Origin: Dugong dugon
Taxonomy: Eukaryota > Chordata > Mammalia > Sirenia > Dugongidae
Length of the DNA: 64,000 nucleotides
NCBI GenBank assembly: GCA_030035585.1
Contig: CM057482.1
Coordinates: 44,125,501 to 44,189,500, forward strand
Reading direction: 5' to 3'
The notes beneath the pieces were generated by a model that made no database searches, was not told the origin of the DNA, and saw only the letters and a program-made list of their open reading frames with translations. This document shows positions 34,389 through 45,040 of this stretch, in pieces. A program made the position numbers and the translations under genes. How positions within the stretch are numbered: the first letter of the stretch is position 1; the number at the start of each line of letters is the position of its first letter.

Positions 34389-34592
34389 GAGCCCTGGTGG
34401 CTCAGTGGTTAAAGTGCTCAGCTGGTGACTAAAAAGTTGGTGGCTCACACCCATCAGCAGCTGTGTGGGAGAAAGATGTCCCAGTCTACTTCCATAAAGA
34501 TTACAGACTTGGAAAACCTACGGGGCTGATCCACTCTGTCCTATAGGGTCACAATGAGTCACTATCGACTCAGTGCAAATGGGTTTGGTTTT
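34389..34592 (+). mobile_element. AfroSINE in L1 ORF1
   Basis: GGAGCCCTGGTGGCTCAGTGG to ATGGGTTTGGTTTTAGG, with the AAAGATGTCCCAGTCTAC segment. The L1 text continues on both sides (TATGTTTTGGTGAATTTTG, then CAATTTCTTTTGGGGTC). Confidence 0.93.
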
Positions 34593-34699
34593 AGGTCAAT
34601 TTCTTTTGGGGTCTACCCTGTATGGGGTTCATTGAGCTTCTTGCATGGAAACTTTCTCATCTTTCATGATATTTGGGGAGTTTTCTGCCAATATATCTT

Positions 34700-34822
34700 G
34701 GCAGTTAACCAAAAGGTTGGCAGTTAAAATCCACCAGCCACTCCCTGGAAACCCTATGGGACAGTTCTACTCTGTCTTTTAGGGTCACAATGATTTGGAA
34801 TTGACTCAACGGCAACGGATTA
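34700..34822 (+). mobile_element. AfroSINE, 5'-truncated
   Basis: Begins in the head at TTAACCAAAAGGTTGGCAG and runs to GACTCAACGGCAACGG. It separates the L1 ORF1 end from another L1 piece. Confidence 0.9.
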
Positions 34823-35385
34823 ATGGCTAATGACTTTGAACATCATTTCATGTGCTTGTTGGCCATCTGAAATGATGAAATCCTCCTTGGTGAAATGTCT
34901 GTTCAAGAGCTTCACCCTTTTTTTTATTGGGTTGTCTTTTTATTGTTGAATTGTATAAGTATTTTATAAACTTTGAATATTAGAACTGTATCAGATATAT
35001 GGTCCCTCAAAACTTTCTCCACTCATTAAGCTGTCTTTTCAGTTTTTTGATAAAGTCTTTTGACAAACAGGAGTATTTAGTTTTTATGAGGTTCATTTAT
35101 CTCTTTTGTTTTTTGCTGCTCATATTTTTGTTGTCATATCAGATGGTCCATCACAAAAATCTAGGTCCCACAGCTTTGTCCTTACATGTTCTTCTATGAA
35201 TTTTATGGTTTTTGTTTTCAGATGCAGGTCCTTGACTCATTTTGAATTGGTTTTTCTGTATGATGTAATGGTTGGACCTGGTTATTCTTCTGCATGTGGA
35301 TATCCAGTTTTCCTAGCACCACTTATTGAAGAGACTCTTCCTTCCCCATTGGATGGCTTTAGCACCCTTGTTGGAGATCAGTTGA

Positions 35386-35424
<39 letters not shown>

Positions 35425-35690
35425 TTTATTCTTGGGCTCTCATTTCTATTCAACTGGTTTATGTGTAGATTATTATAACAGTGTCAGGCTGTTTTAATTG
35501 CGGTAGCTTTATCATATATTTCGAAGTCAGGAAGTGTAGTCCTCCTGCTTTATTCTTCTTCTTTAGGACTGCTTTAGCTATTCAAGTTTCCTTTCCCTTC
35601 CATATAAATTTGAGTATTGGCTTCTCCACCTCTGTCAAGAAGGCTGTTGGAATTTTGAAGAGGATTGCATATTTTTCTTAAATAAAGGCA
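34823..35690 (-). mobile_element. L1 ORF2 C-terminal fragment, minus strand
   Basis: Reversed L1 text: GGTGAAATGTCTGTTCAAG, TTTTCCTAGCACCACTTATT near 35310 and GGCTGTTGGAATTTTGAAG near 35640. It contains a (TA)n run at 35389-35422. A separate piece from the L1 to its left, since it is ORF2 lying beyond that element's ORF1. Confidence 0.85.
35389..35422. repeat. (TA)n microsatellite
   Basis: A pure TA run of about seventeen units within the L1 fragment, at the text GACCATATATAT. Confidence 0.97.
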
Positions 35691-35889
35691 CTGTTAGAAT
35701 AAAAGGTCTTCAAACGAAAGCATAGTATCAGAACCCTTCCATCCCAGTCCTCGGGGATCAAGACAATGATACTAAAACAGGGATAGGGGAGATGTTGAGG
35801 ACAAATATTGACTGAAACAGTCATGCCAACATTAAGAATTAGCTCTCAGTTTTATAGTCTCCTTGGCTTTTCAAAGGAGACCAGTGATG

Positions 35890-36095
35890 GGATTTTAGAG
35901 TGCTAAAGTCGGACAGCCCTAGGTCCACAGCCTAGCTCTGTCACTGATTCTTGGACAAGACTTTGGCAAGTTACATCACTTCTGTAGAATGTCGATGACC
36001 CCGATACCTAATTCATGCTATTGTGTGATGATTAATGGGAGAGATGAGGCATATGAAGGTGTCTGGTACAGAGCAAGTGAGGATTCAGTAACCTT
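35890..36095 (+). mobile_element. MIR SINE, plus strand
   Basis: MIR landmarks: GTCCACAGCCTAGCTCTGTC, CTTTGGCAAGTTACATCAC, GATGATTAATGGGAG, then GGTGTCTGGTACAGAGCAAG. Confidence 0.8.
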
Positions 36096-37130
36096 GGCCA
36101 AAAACCTTGGAGTGATTTTTAATTTTCTCTTTCATACCCTACAACAGATCCCTCAGCCAATCCTTTTGGTTCTACCTTCAGTGAGTACCCAGACCCAACT
36201 CTCCTTCACCTCCTGCACCATGACCACATTTGTCCGACCCACCATCTTTTGCTTGAATTATTGCAATAGCCTTCTAACTGGTCTCCCTGATTCTTCACTT
36301 GAGCCATTTAGATTATTCTCAGAGCAGTCAGAATGATTCTGTTAAAATTTAAGTGAGAATATATCACTCTACTGCTCAAAACTCTCCAGGAGCTATCCAT
36401 GTATTTGAGAGAAAAATCCAAGTCCTACAAAGCCTTAAAGCATCCCTCCACCATCATTACCCTTATCTCTATGGTTCCAAATCCCACAACTCTCCCCCCT
36501 GCCCACTGCACTCTATTTGCCTTGAGCTCCTGGTTGTTCTCCAACCCACCAAGCACAACTCCTGCTTCAAGGCTTTCTAACCCGCTCCTCCCACTGGGAG
36601 GCTCTTCCTATGCATAACACACTCATGTGAATCCTGTCCTCTCTACCTTCAGCTCTTTCTTCAAATGCCAACTTCTCAAGGAGGTCTTCCCTCACACACC
36701 TAGCACTGCCTTTCTTCCTTGCTTTACTTCTGTTTTTCTTCATAGCACCATTGGACACACTACATGTATTTTTCTTATTTATTTCTTGCTCATCTCACTA
36801 GATTGCAAGGTCCATCAGGGCAAGGATTTGTTCACAATGATATCCCCAGTGGCTGTATAACAGTATCTGACACACCAAAACCAGTTGTCATTGAGTAGAC
36901 TCAGACATATGGTGACCTCATGTTTATCAGATTAAAAATGTGTTCCATAGGGTTTTCAGTGGCTGATTTTTCAGAGGTAGATCACCAGGCCTTTCTTCTG
37001 AGATGGTTCTGGGTGAACTCGAACCTCCAATCTCTCAGTTAGCAGCTGAGCAAGTTAAGTGTTTGTACCACCCTGGGACACACAGCCGGTGCTTAACAAA
37101 TGTCAAATAAATCAATTAATAAGTATTAGC
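36096..37130 (+). mobile_element. L2 LINE 3' portion, plus strand, split by an AfroSINE
   Basis: L2 wording throughout: CTGCTCAAAACTCTCCAGG, CAAGTCCTACAAAGCCTTAA, TTCCCTCACACACCTAGC, AAGGTCCATCAGGGCAAGG, ATATCCCCAGTGGCTG. The tail GGTGCTTAACAAATGTCAAA resumes at 37088, after the SINE. Ancient remnant; open frames across it (36353-36860) are L2 decay. Confidence 0.75.
36876..37076 (-). mobile_element. AfroSINE, long-body form, minus strand, in L2 tail
   Basis: Reads AAAACCAGTTGTCATTGAG, GATCACCAGGCCTTTCTTC and GTTAGCAGCTGAGC. GACACAC at 36869-36875 and 37077-37083 is an exact 7-bp duplication of L2 text. Confidence 0.92.
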
Positions 37131-37139
37131 AATTGTTAT

Positions 37140-37710
37140 TGTTTTTTAAATTTTTTTAAATTATACTTTAGATGAAGGTTTACAGAACAAATAGTTTCTC
37201 ATTAAACAATCAGTACATATATTTCTGACATTGGTTAACAACCCCAGGACATGTCAACACTCTCCCTTCTCGACCTTGGAGGACTTTTTTTTTTTTTTTT
37301 TTTTTTGGTGAAAATATACATACGCAAAGTTACACCATTTCAAATGTTTCTACATGTACAATTCAGTGACATCGATTACATTCTTCCAGTTGTGCTGCTA
37401 TTCTCACTATCCTTTTCCAAATTATTCAATCACCATTATCTTCAAATCACTGCCCCCTAGGCTTCCCGTCAAACCTTTTGAGTTGTTGTTATCAATTTGA
37501 TCTCACATAGATAATTCTCTTTTTTTGTACCTTTGATGAAGATTTACAGAACAAATGGTTAGTCATTAAACAGTTAGTACACATATTGCCCTATGACAAT
37601 GATTAACAACCCCACTACATGTCAACACTGTCTCTTCTCAAACTTGAGTTCCCTATCACCAGCTTTCTTGTCCCCTCTTGCCTTCTAGTTCACAATTGTT
37701 ATTTTTTAAT
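37140..37710 (-). mobile_element. Three stacked L1 3' UTR ends, minus strand
   Basis: Three reversed L1 tails follow each other: about 37155-37270 (TTTAGATGAAGGTTTACAG), 37284-37490 (poly-T, then GGTGAAAATATACATACGC) and 37515-37710 (TTTGATGAAGATTTACAGAA). The first and third share GACATGTCAACACTCTC-type text; the middle one is another subfamily. No coding sequence. Confidence 0.8.
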
Positions 37711-39371
37711 AAATGTTATTATTTTTAGATGGTAGTAACTAAACAACTAGTCCATATAGAATAAATTTAAAGTGAGGACAAGAGCACATATTATGCACTA
37801 ATGAGGAAGGCATGGCCATGGGGCTCCAGAATCCACTTAAAGGACGATCTGGGGAAAAAAAAAGTAAGGAAGAAAAAGGCTATTGTTTAAAAATATCATT
37901 CTTCGTATTAAGAGAAAATCTAACCCCACATAATAGTAATCAAGATGGGAAGGGTTTCAAGATGTATCAGAATATATTTTTCTATTACTTCTTTCACTTT
38001 TACCATGTTTTTTGAAGTAGCTCTTATTACAAACTGTTATTTTGCTATATTTGCAAAGGGTAGTTTCTCTTTTCCCCTTCAATGCCTAAAACAAAACTCC
38101 TAGAAAATAGTCTTCATGGGAAACATCTCAAGGTATGTGGGAGACAAAAAATATGTGTACTGGTTTGGACCATTTCAGCAATGAACTAAATAACTGTCTC
38201 ACATTGCAGAGGTCATTTAGCTTTTGCTTTATGTTAGTTATCACATAGGACAGTTAATTCAGGGAAACTATTGAAAGAATGGTCTGCCTCTGTGTCATCC
38301 ATCCGGGCTCGCTATGCAGAGGGCTTGGGCCCAGAGTATTCCCTCATAAGGAGTCTGGGAATTGGATCTCTCTCTTATTCCCACTCTCTTCTCCTCTTCA
38401 GAGAAGACTTCCCTGTTCTGGGCACAAAGTAACTTTCTCTATCTCTTGCTCATGCATAGGCACCATAAGGAACCTGGCCAACCCCACTTCATATCTGTTC
38501 CTGGCAGGGAGGGAACGGGGTCCACAAGAGGGGTATGTGTGGGACATGTGCCCTGCACTGGCCACAAGGGGGTCTCACTGTGGATGCAGACCGGTGCCCA
38601 CAGTTGAAGCTGATCTCACTCTGTCTGTTCTCTATGTGAGTAGAGTGTTGTTCCAGGCACTGTCAGAGTGTATGGTTTGTGTCTCTTGTTGGCAACCTTG
38701 AACTTTGGTACAACAGGCACAACAATGAGGAGAAAATAGAAGTCCTCTCTGATGAAGGGCATGGAATCAATTCACACAGATACTAGAAAGGAGGGTGAGG
38801 TGACCTGTATAAAAGAGACAAGAGTTCCTGTCACAGGAAAGGCATTTTCCAACAGAATTCAGAGATAACATCAGAAACCAGAACAACTGAGGATGAATCT
38901 AACAGCAGCTATATTTTCTTATTCAAATCTAATTCCCCATATAAATTTCCTTTTCTCAAAGAACTAAAAATCCCCATGTCTAAACTCTCTCGAAAACCCT
39001 CTCCCTGGCCTCAGGGGTTAGTACACAGACACACAGACACCTAGTCATTCCGGATGAGTCTCTGACACATTTGTGATTACACCTCCACTTTGCCATCCCC
39101 CTGCCCAGATGCACCACATTGCTTATTTAACGCATGGGGCGTAGTCAGGGATAATGAGGAGCCATCTGAACAATGACATCAGTTGTAGGGTGTAAATGAG
39201 ACAGCCTCCTGTCCCCATGCCAAAACATGGAATTTGAGTCAACATAGTCCTTTGAAGCTGCAGCCTCGTCCTGTAATAAATCTCTGTGTCAAGGCTGAAG
39301 GAACTTCCTTTACCCACCAGATGGTATCTAACCTCTCACATGCCAACAAGGCCCATTTGCCACAACTACAT
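37711..39371. other. Single-copy or unclassified non-coding sequence
   Basis: No gene supported. 38279-38705 is a GC-richer block with an LTR-like ending (CTTGTTGGCAACCTTGAAC), and its 140-codon open frame has no recognisable domain. The remainder shows no repeat family. Confidence 0.4.
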
Positions 39372-39580
39372 TTGTCCTTCGGTGGTGCAAACGGTTAACA
39401 CGATCAGCTGCTAACCAAAAGATTGGAGGTTTGAGTCCACCCGGAGGTGCCTTGGAAGAAAGACCTGGTGATCTACTTGTGGAAAATCAGCCCCTGAAAA
39501 CCCCATGGAGCACATTTCTACTCTGACACTCATGGGGTTGCTACGAGTCTGCATCAACTCGGCAACTGGTTTAGTCTTTA
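39372..39580 (+). mobile_element. AfroSINE, long-body form
   Basis: CCTTCGGTGGTGCAAACGG head, GAGGTGCCTTGGAAGAAAG, CCCTGAAAACCCCATGGAGC and tail CATCAACTCGGCAACTGG. Confidence 0.92.
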
Positions 39581-40009
39581 CGTAAGAATTCCATCAAGAT
39601 TACAAAGAAAGCCTATCCTCCTGATGCAGAGATAGAAACAAAATCACTTCCAAAGCCAGCGTGCTGCCTCTAAGAAGAATAGCTGCCTGTCCTCCCGGCC
39701 TGAATCAGGTGTGGTCTCCTTCTCAGAGAAGGGCCTCATGAGTGTGCTTCTCTTGGCTTCAGCGTGAGAGCACCAATCTCACACAATATCCCAGTTCTCA
39801 CTCTCCTCGTAACCAGCTATTTATAACTGCAGGATGCCAGGCTTGCATAGAGCAGCCTGACACTTCCAGAAAGTCACTCTGCTATTTTAGAATCGCTTAA
39901 CGAAGGAAGAGCACCAACAGGCACAGACGAACCTCGTCAGGCAGGGGGAGGTAAAGTGTTCACAAGGAGGAAGGCTCTTGTTTCTGTGTTTGTGTGTGTT
40001 TTGTTTTTT
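39581..40009. other. Single-copy non-coding sequence
   Basis: No repeat or gene recognised between the AfroSINE and the candidate element that follows. Confidence 0.4.
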
Positions 40010-40460
40010 AACCTGGGATGCCATTTAGAAATCTTGCAGGGACTCTCCTCCTCAGCCCCCACCTCCCCAGCTGTCTTGATTAGTGGCTCTGCGTATGCTG
40101 GTCAGATCTGGGGATTAATGACGGCTAATTTGCCCGAGGTTGGTGCAGCCCAGGCAGCAGACTTTGCAGGACCAGCTTTGGCTGCCATATGGGCGGAAGC
40201 AGCTGTTTCAATTACTTTCAGTGCCCAGATGTGTCAGACGAGCCACCAGTCCTCTGAGGGGTACATCAGCCGCACGGCAGCTAATTGCTCCAATCGCGTG
40301 TGGAAGTGTGGTGCTGGGTACTGTGAAAGAGGGTTTGGGGGACGGCTGAGTGCCAGCTGTCATCACGCTTCACAACACCAGCAAACGGAGAGATTGTGAC
40401 TAAACTTCAGCCCCCACTTGCTGGCCTGCGTCACGCCTAGGCTGGCCATGTCCTTGTCAG
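40010..40460. promoter_or_regulatory. Candidate conserved non-coding element / enhancer
   Basis: Repeat-free and richer in GC and CpG than the flanks, with homeodomain cores (GGATTAATGACGGCTAATT at 40112-40130, GCAGCTAATTGC at 40277-40288), CAGCTG-type E-boxes and a GCCATATGGGCGG stretch. An open frame at 39956-40399 spans it but has no known domain and no exon context, so I treat the block as non-coding. Conservation is inferred from texture. Confidence 0.4.
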
Positions 40461-40839
40461 GTGCATACAATGCTGGGACAGAGGCAGGTAACACCAAGCG
40501 GACTTGGGTGTACTTGGCCGTAGACCATATATGCCTACAGCAAATGGGATCTGGGACTCGTGCTCTGTGGATATCCAAATTACAAGATTCCAATTAATAC
40601 ACAATTCAAGATGGTCATTATAATCTGAAGCTTCAAGGCACGTGCTTAAAGGTTAGCATCTCCCCTCTGGTGCCCAGACAGTGATCAATGAATCAATATG
40701 AATGTTATGTTTTCTGGTGTATCAGACTGAGGCAAGAGGGGAAGGGAAATGAACGGTCACCTACCACCCATTCCCCCCTGCCCTCTCCTTAACTCTTGAG
40801 AAAAGAAATCAGAAACAAAATGTCAAGCAAAGGTGTGTC

Positions 40840-41080
40840 TTCCCATTGTTTGGAGTAGGAGTGGTGATGGGAAACTGGTAGAAAACCTATGGTAAATAGG
40901 AAGCTATTATCATCATAATAATACAGCTATTTAGGAAAAGAATAAACATTTGTTTTGTGCTAATTCTATGGTAATCAGAGTGATTGTACTGTACTTAGCT
41001 GCTGCTGGTTGCCATGGTTATTTCAAGCTGGTCTTCGTTATTAATGGCCTAGAGTAATCCACAGTGCTCAGTTTGAGACC
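40840..41080. promoter_or_regulatory. Candidate regulatory block with an RFX X-box-like site
   Basis: AT-rich and repeat-free. GTTGCCATGGTTAT at 41008-41021 agrees with the palindromic RFX X-box consensus at 12 of 14 positions. TTCGTTATTAATGGCC follows at about 41034. Inference only. Confidence 0.3.
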
Positions 41081-41389
41081 CTTCAACAGAAACATAAGTA
41101 TTAATTTTACTCTTACATCAGAGTATATTTGGAACCCAAGGTAACTTTGCTTTCTCTCCATTTTTTGCTACAGGGCATCTAATCTCTATTAGGAAATAGT
41201 TTGGTCCCCTCTTCACATTGCTTCTCTTCCAAACCACTTTTTTATTACATGTCTACAGTGTCATTGAAGAGCTCAGCATTATGCAATTGATATATTGATG
41301 AGTATATACTAATGCTACTGAGCAAAAATGTATTGAAAGAATAGATGTGCATCTGTGTTTAGGGACTGTTCTTGGGTAGCCTGACCACC

Positions 41390-41480
41390 AAACAAACCAA
41401 AAAAAACCCCAAACCCGTTGCCATCAAAGTGATCCTGACTCATAGTGACCCTATAGGACAGAGTAGAACCACCCTGTGAA
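41390..41480 (-). mobile_element. AfroSINE tail fragment, minus strand
   Basis: ACCAAACAAACCAAAAAAAACC, then CCCGTTGCCATCAAAGTG and GACAGAGTAGAACCACCC. Only the 3' half survives. Confidence 0.85.
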
Positions 41481-41630
41481 TTGCCCATCTCAGGTGCAAT
41501 AAACCACAGTGTAAATGCTGGCCTTCCTGTCTACCATAGTCTGAGCTGAACCTTCCTTGATTCTGTAACATAATTACCGATTATACTTCTCAAGTTGGCC
41601 ACACAAAGCAAGAGTTCACAATATACTAAT

Positions 41631-41675
41631 TTTATTATTATTATTATTGGTTATGGTGGTGGTGGTGTGTGTTCT
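41631..41675. repeat. (ATT)n and (GGT)n microsatellite
   Basis: TTATTATTATTATTATTGG followed by TGGTGGTGGTGGTGTGTG. Simple trinucleotide runs. Confidence 0.9.
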
Positions 41676-41825
41676 TGTGTGTTTAAGTTAATAAGCTCCA
41701 AGAACTATGTTTCTCAAGAAAAACATCAAAGGAACTCTTGGAGACTGAGTACAACTGAAGTATTTGTGATTATGAATGCCAGTCTAATTGTGTCAGTTCT
41801 TCCTGAAGTCATGGAGACATGTGTT

Positions 41826-42270
41826 TCACCTATCTACTGATGCAAAACAAGCTACCCCAAAATGTAGTGGCATAAAAAACCACAATGCCTTCCCATAGTT
41901 CTGTGAGTGGCTAGAACAGACTTCTGCTCCACAGGCAACTCACAGGGGCTCCTCAGGAGGCCTCGTTCTGTGGGCAACTGGGCTGGGCTGCAAGGTCCAA
42001 GATGGCTGCTCACTCCTACCGGATTCTTGGTACTTGGAACAGGCAGCCTGGTTCTTCTGCCCACAGCCTCTCCTTCTATGTGGCATCTCCTCCTTCAAAG
42101 CGTCTCCACATGGACGTTCTCCAGCACCAGAACCTGCTCTCCATTGTTGGCAACTGAGTTCCAAGACAGCAAAAGCAGAAGCTTCCAAGCTTCTCATGGG
42201 CTAGGCCTAGAACTGCCACAGACCTTGTGCTCAAGGCAAGTCATAGGGACAACCTAGATTCAAGTGGGGG
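41826..42270 (-). mobile_element. Ancient LTR-like repeat, minus strand
   Basis: CAAGCTACCCCAAAATGTAG, TGGCATAAAAAACCACAATG, CAAGGTCCAAGATGGCTGC and CAAGTCATAGGGACAACC follow the order of an old mammalian LTR-type repeat on the minus strand. The family is not certain. The open frames crossing it are chance. Confidence 0.45.
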
Positions 42271-42547
42271 TAGGAGACACCAGCACTCAAAGGAGGATGG
42301 CCTGCATGTATGGGGCTAGGGGTGGGGGCAAGTGGTGGGGAGAGAGGAGGCAGAATTGTGATGGCTGTTTTTGAAGCCCTGCAGTGTGTGTTTGGGGTGA
42401 GGGTGAGCAGATAGGAAGTGAAGAGATTGTACTTGAAATAAGTAAATAAACTGGGTAGTCCTGATATTAATTTCATGCAATTTTTTTAAAAAACAAAAAG
42501 AAAACAAAAGAAGCTTTTAATTCTATAATGTCCTCTGTCATGTTAGA

Positions 42548-42684
42548 GGAAACCTTGGTGGCATAGTGGTTAAGAGTTCAGCTGCTAACCCACCAGGCTC
42601 TCCTTGGAAACCCTATGGGGCAGTTCTACTCTGTCCTATAGGGTCACTATGAGTCAGAATGGACTCCATGGCAACAGGTATGGA
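42548..42684 (+). mobile_element. AfroSINE with 10-bp duplication
   Basis: GGAAACCTTGGTGGCATAGTG to CATGGCAACAGG. TCATGTTAGA (42538-42547) and TCATGGTAGA (42685-42694) form the duplication with one difference. A short internal deletion removed the AAAAGGTCGGCAG segment. Confidence 0.93.
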
Positions 42685-43239
42685 TCATGGTAGAACACAC
42701 AAAACATTGAAAGACTAAAGTCTAGAGGTTTTTTCTTTTTAAAATCTCTTTTCCTGACAACTGCTGAAGTGTTATTGATTAGAATATTTCCCGTGGTGTT
42801 TTTTTTTTTTGGTCTGAATTTGAATAGTATAAAAAGAAAAGCATAATTTACTTTATAAGAGGTGCCTGAAATTATCATTTATAGGTGATTAGAGGAAGAA
42901 ACTACATTTCAATGTTCTCATTTATGTGTGCACTCTGTCTTAGCACAGCTGAGTTTGTATTCATGCTTTGGCGGCTGTGTGTTCCTAGGGGCAGGCCAGA
43001 ATTCTCCTGGGAAAATGCTGCCTCTATCTGATGGTGAATAAAGCAATGGATTAGGAATCACTCCATTCTCACAGCCACATGCATCCAGCGGGGATGTAAT
43101 CATGAGGTGAGCTCTCCCCTGAGACAGGACGCCCTCACCACAGCTAGGACAGCAGTACTGGCAATGTCACCAAGCTTCAGACTAGCTCAACTTGAAACTT
43201 TTAGGCAGACAAAATCAAAACTTAATTACCCTTCCTGCA

Positions 43240-43562
43240 TGGCAGTGGTGCTTCACCATGGCTGCACCTTTGAATTACCTGGGGAGCTCTTAGAAAAAAT
43301 ACCAATAGCTATGCTCAACCCCTGGAAACCCTGGTGGCATAGTGGTTTAGTGCTACGGCTGCTAACCAGAAGGTTGGCAGTTTGAATCCTCTAGGCGCTC
43401 CTTGGAAACTCTACGGGGCAGTTCTCCTCTGTCCTGTAGGGTTGCTATGAGTCAGAATAGACTCGACAGCAATGGGTTTGTTTTTTTTTTTTTTTTTTTG
43501 GTCTCCGCCCCAGGACAATTAAATTAGAATTTCTGAGGATGGGGATCCAGTATTGATAATGT
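43240..43562 (+). mobile_element. MER5A-like hAT (Charlie) MITE, split by an AfroSINE
   Basis: GGTGCTTCACCATGGCTGC, TTGAATTACCTGGGGAGC and TCTTAGAAAAAATACC before the SINE, then GCCCCAGGACAATTAAATTA and GAATTTCTGAGGATGGGG after it. A non-autonomous DNA transposon, long dead. Confidence 0.7.
43323..43500 (+). mobile_element. AfroSINE inside MER5A
   Basis: GGAAACCCTGGTGGCATAGTG to GACTCGACAGCAATGGG, followed by a T-rich tail (43479-43499). Confidence 0.94.
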
Positions 43563-43750
43563 TTAAAAACTCTTCACCAGTTGCCATAGAGTCTATTTTG
43601 ACTCATGGAGACCCTATGCATAGCAGAGTAGAACTATGCTCCATAAGGTTTTCAATGGCTAAATTTTTCAGAAGTAGATCACCAGGCCTTTCTTCCAAGG
43701 TACCTCTGGGTAGAGTCCAACCTCCAACATTTCCATTAGCAGCTGAGGAT
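43563..43750 (-). mobile_element. AfroSINE, long-body form, minus strand
   Basis: Tail AAAACTCTTCACCAGTTGCC, then GATCACCAGGCCTTTCTTCC and ATTAGCAGCTGAGG. It faces the plus-strand SINE at 43323-43500 across 62 bases, making an inverted pair. Confidence 0.9.
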
Positions 43751-43914
43751 GCCAACAGTTGGTACCAACCAAGTACTACAAAAGTTCTTCTAGTGCTTCT
43801 AATGCTTTCAAATGAAGTTAGAGGAAAGAATACTCAGTTTGTCCACATTTTTACTTTCTATGAAATAACAAAATTTTGTATTAAATAGATTAGTGTTCAA
43901 ATATCAGCACTCTC

Positions 43915-44235
43915 TTTTACTATTAATAATAATAAATAACATTTATTGATTGCTGACTCTGTGCTAGGCACTAGGCTGAGTTCTTTCCATGAGTTAAATA
44001 CTAGGGTTAAACCAAAAAAAAAAAAAAAATCCATTGTAGTCCATTCGATTCTGACTCCTAGTGACCCTATAAGACAGAATAGAACTGCCCCATAGGGTTT
44101 CCAAGGAGCAGCTAGTGAATTCAAACTGCCGACCTTTTTGGTTAGCGGCTGAGCTCTTAACCTCTGCACCACCAGGGCTCCAATGCTAGAGGTTGTTTCC
44201 ATTTTTTAGATGGGGAAACTAAAGTGCAGCCATGA
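43915..44235 (+). mobile_element. MIR-type ancient SINE, split by an AfroSINE
   Basis: AATAACATTTATTGATTGC, CTGTGCTAGGCACTAGGCTG and AGTTCTTTCCATGAGTTAAA before the SINE. AGATGGGGAAACTAAAGTG follows after it. Orientation relative to the MIR consensus is not certain. Confidence 0.6.
44009..44182 (-). mobile_element. AfroSINE inside the MIR-type element
   Basis: AAACC plus an A run, then GACAGAATAGAACTGCCCC, CCGACCTTTTTGGTTAGC and head CACCACCAGGGCTCC. Flanks AATACTAGGG and AATGCTAGAG look like a decayed duplication. Confidence 0.93.
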
Positions 44236-44239
44236 AACG

Positions 44240-45040
44240 TTAGCTAACATGCTGCAGTGCGATGGATTGCTTTTGTGTGGACTTTCTTACCACAGTCTTG
44301 TAACTCCCACCAGACGATTAGGTGGGAACATGCAAATAAGGTATATGAAACTCTAACGAGGGAATTGGTCAGTTTTGCCATCCCGCTAGGCTTAAAAAGA
44401 ACAAATTCCAGAGTAGAAAGAGGATCCCACAGCCATCTAGGAAGGAGAGTCAACAGTAGAGCATATGGTTTGGACCTGGGATCCCTGTGCTAAGAAGCTC
44501 CTGGAACCAGGAGACAGAGAGAGAGAGAGAACTGTTTAACACTGAAGACAGTGAGAAGGAGTGAGAGAAAAACAGTAGTAGGAGAGATCAGTAGATGGCA
44601 TGGTGGGCTTCCTGTCCCACGGAAGCAAGAAAGCTGAGTGCCTTTGGGCAGGAGTTTTGCTCGTGGAGTAGGGTGCCCTTGGGCACATGGTGGAGCTAGG
44701 TTTGCTGACCCATGAGCTAGAGCTGAGTGCCTTTGGGCCGAGGCTTACTGGTGAAGTGGGGTGCCTAAGGGTACTTACTGGCACGGCTAAAAGAGTTTTG
44801 TAACATTTGCCTGAGTAGGGCAGAGCCCAAGAGCCAAAGAGAGGCGTACCTGTGAGCACAGCTGAAAAGAGTCTGTCCTGATGAAGAACTGTGTCCTGAG
44901 CATTCCTGAACTTGAAGTGTAACCTGTTATTTCCCTAATAAACCTCATAATTATGAGTATTGTCTGTGAGTTCTGTGCGGCCATTACAATGAATTATCAA
45001 ATGCAGCAGAGAAGTAGAAATTGCCGTGAAGGGAATGGTT
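44240..45040 (+). mobile_element. ERVL-type LTR, plus strand, probable
   Basis: A foreign block ending CCCTAATAAACCTCATAATT, then GAGTATTGTCTGTGAGTTC and CAATGAATTATCAAATGC. This is a poly(A) signal followed by an LTR-type 3' end. Just after it, TGGTGTCAAGATTGG (45041-45055) resembles a tRNA-Leu primer-binding site as used by ERV-L. Inside, a segment of about 65 bp (GCTGAGTGCCTTTGGGC) occurs twice (near 44633 and 44722). No viral gene frame is recognised downstream. Confidence 0.5.

Larger units (their letters stand above)
30710..34699 (-). mobile_element. L1 LINE, minus strand, interrupted
   Basis: Reversed ORF2 from RT (30710-31310 and 31463-32300) to endonuclease (33083-33600), the inter-ORF region (about 33650-33950) and ORF1 (about 33960-34388 and 34593-34699). 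The 3' end is missing at the RTE boundary. Interrupted by two AfroSINEs and an MLT2-like LTR. All frames are broken. Confidence 0.85.

Noticed and set aside
36096-36870. Several plus-strand frames of 60-115 codons
   Set aside because: They fall within an L2 remnant and shift frame without a consistent product.
39956-40399. A 147-codon plus-strand open frame over the candidate enhancer
   Set aside because: No recognisable domain and no exon context that I can support. A second frame is open over the same stretch. The motif texture fits non-coding sequence better.
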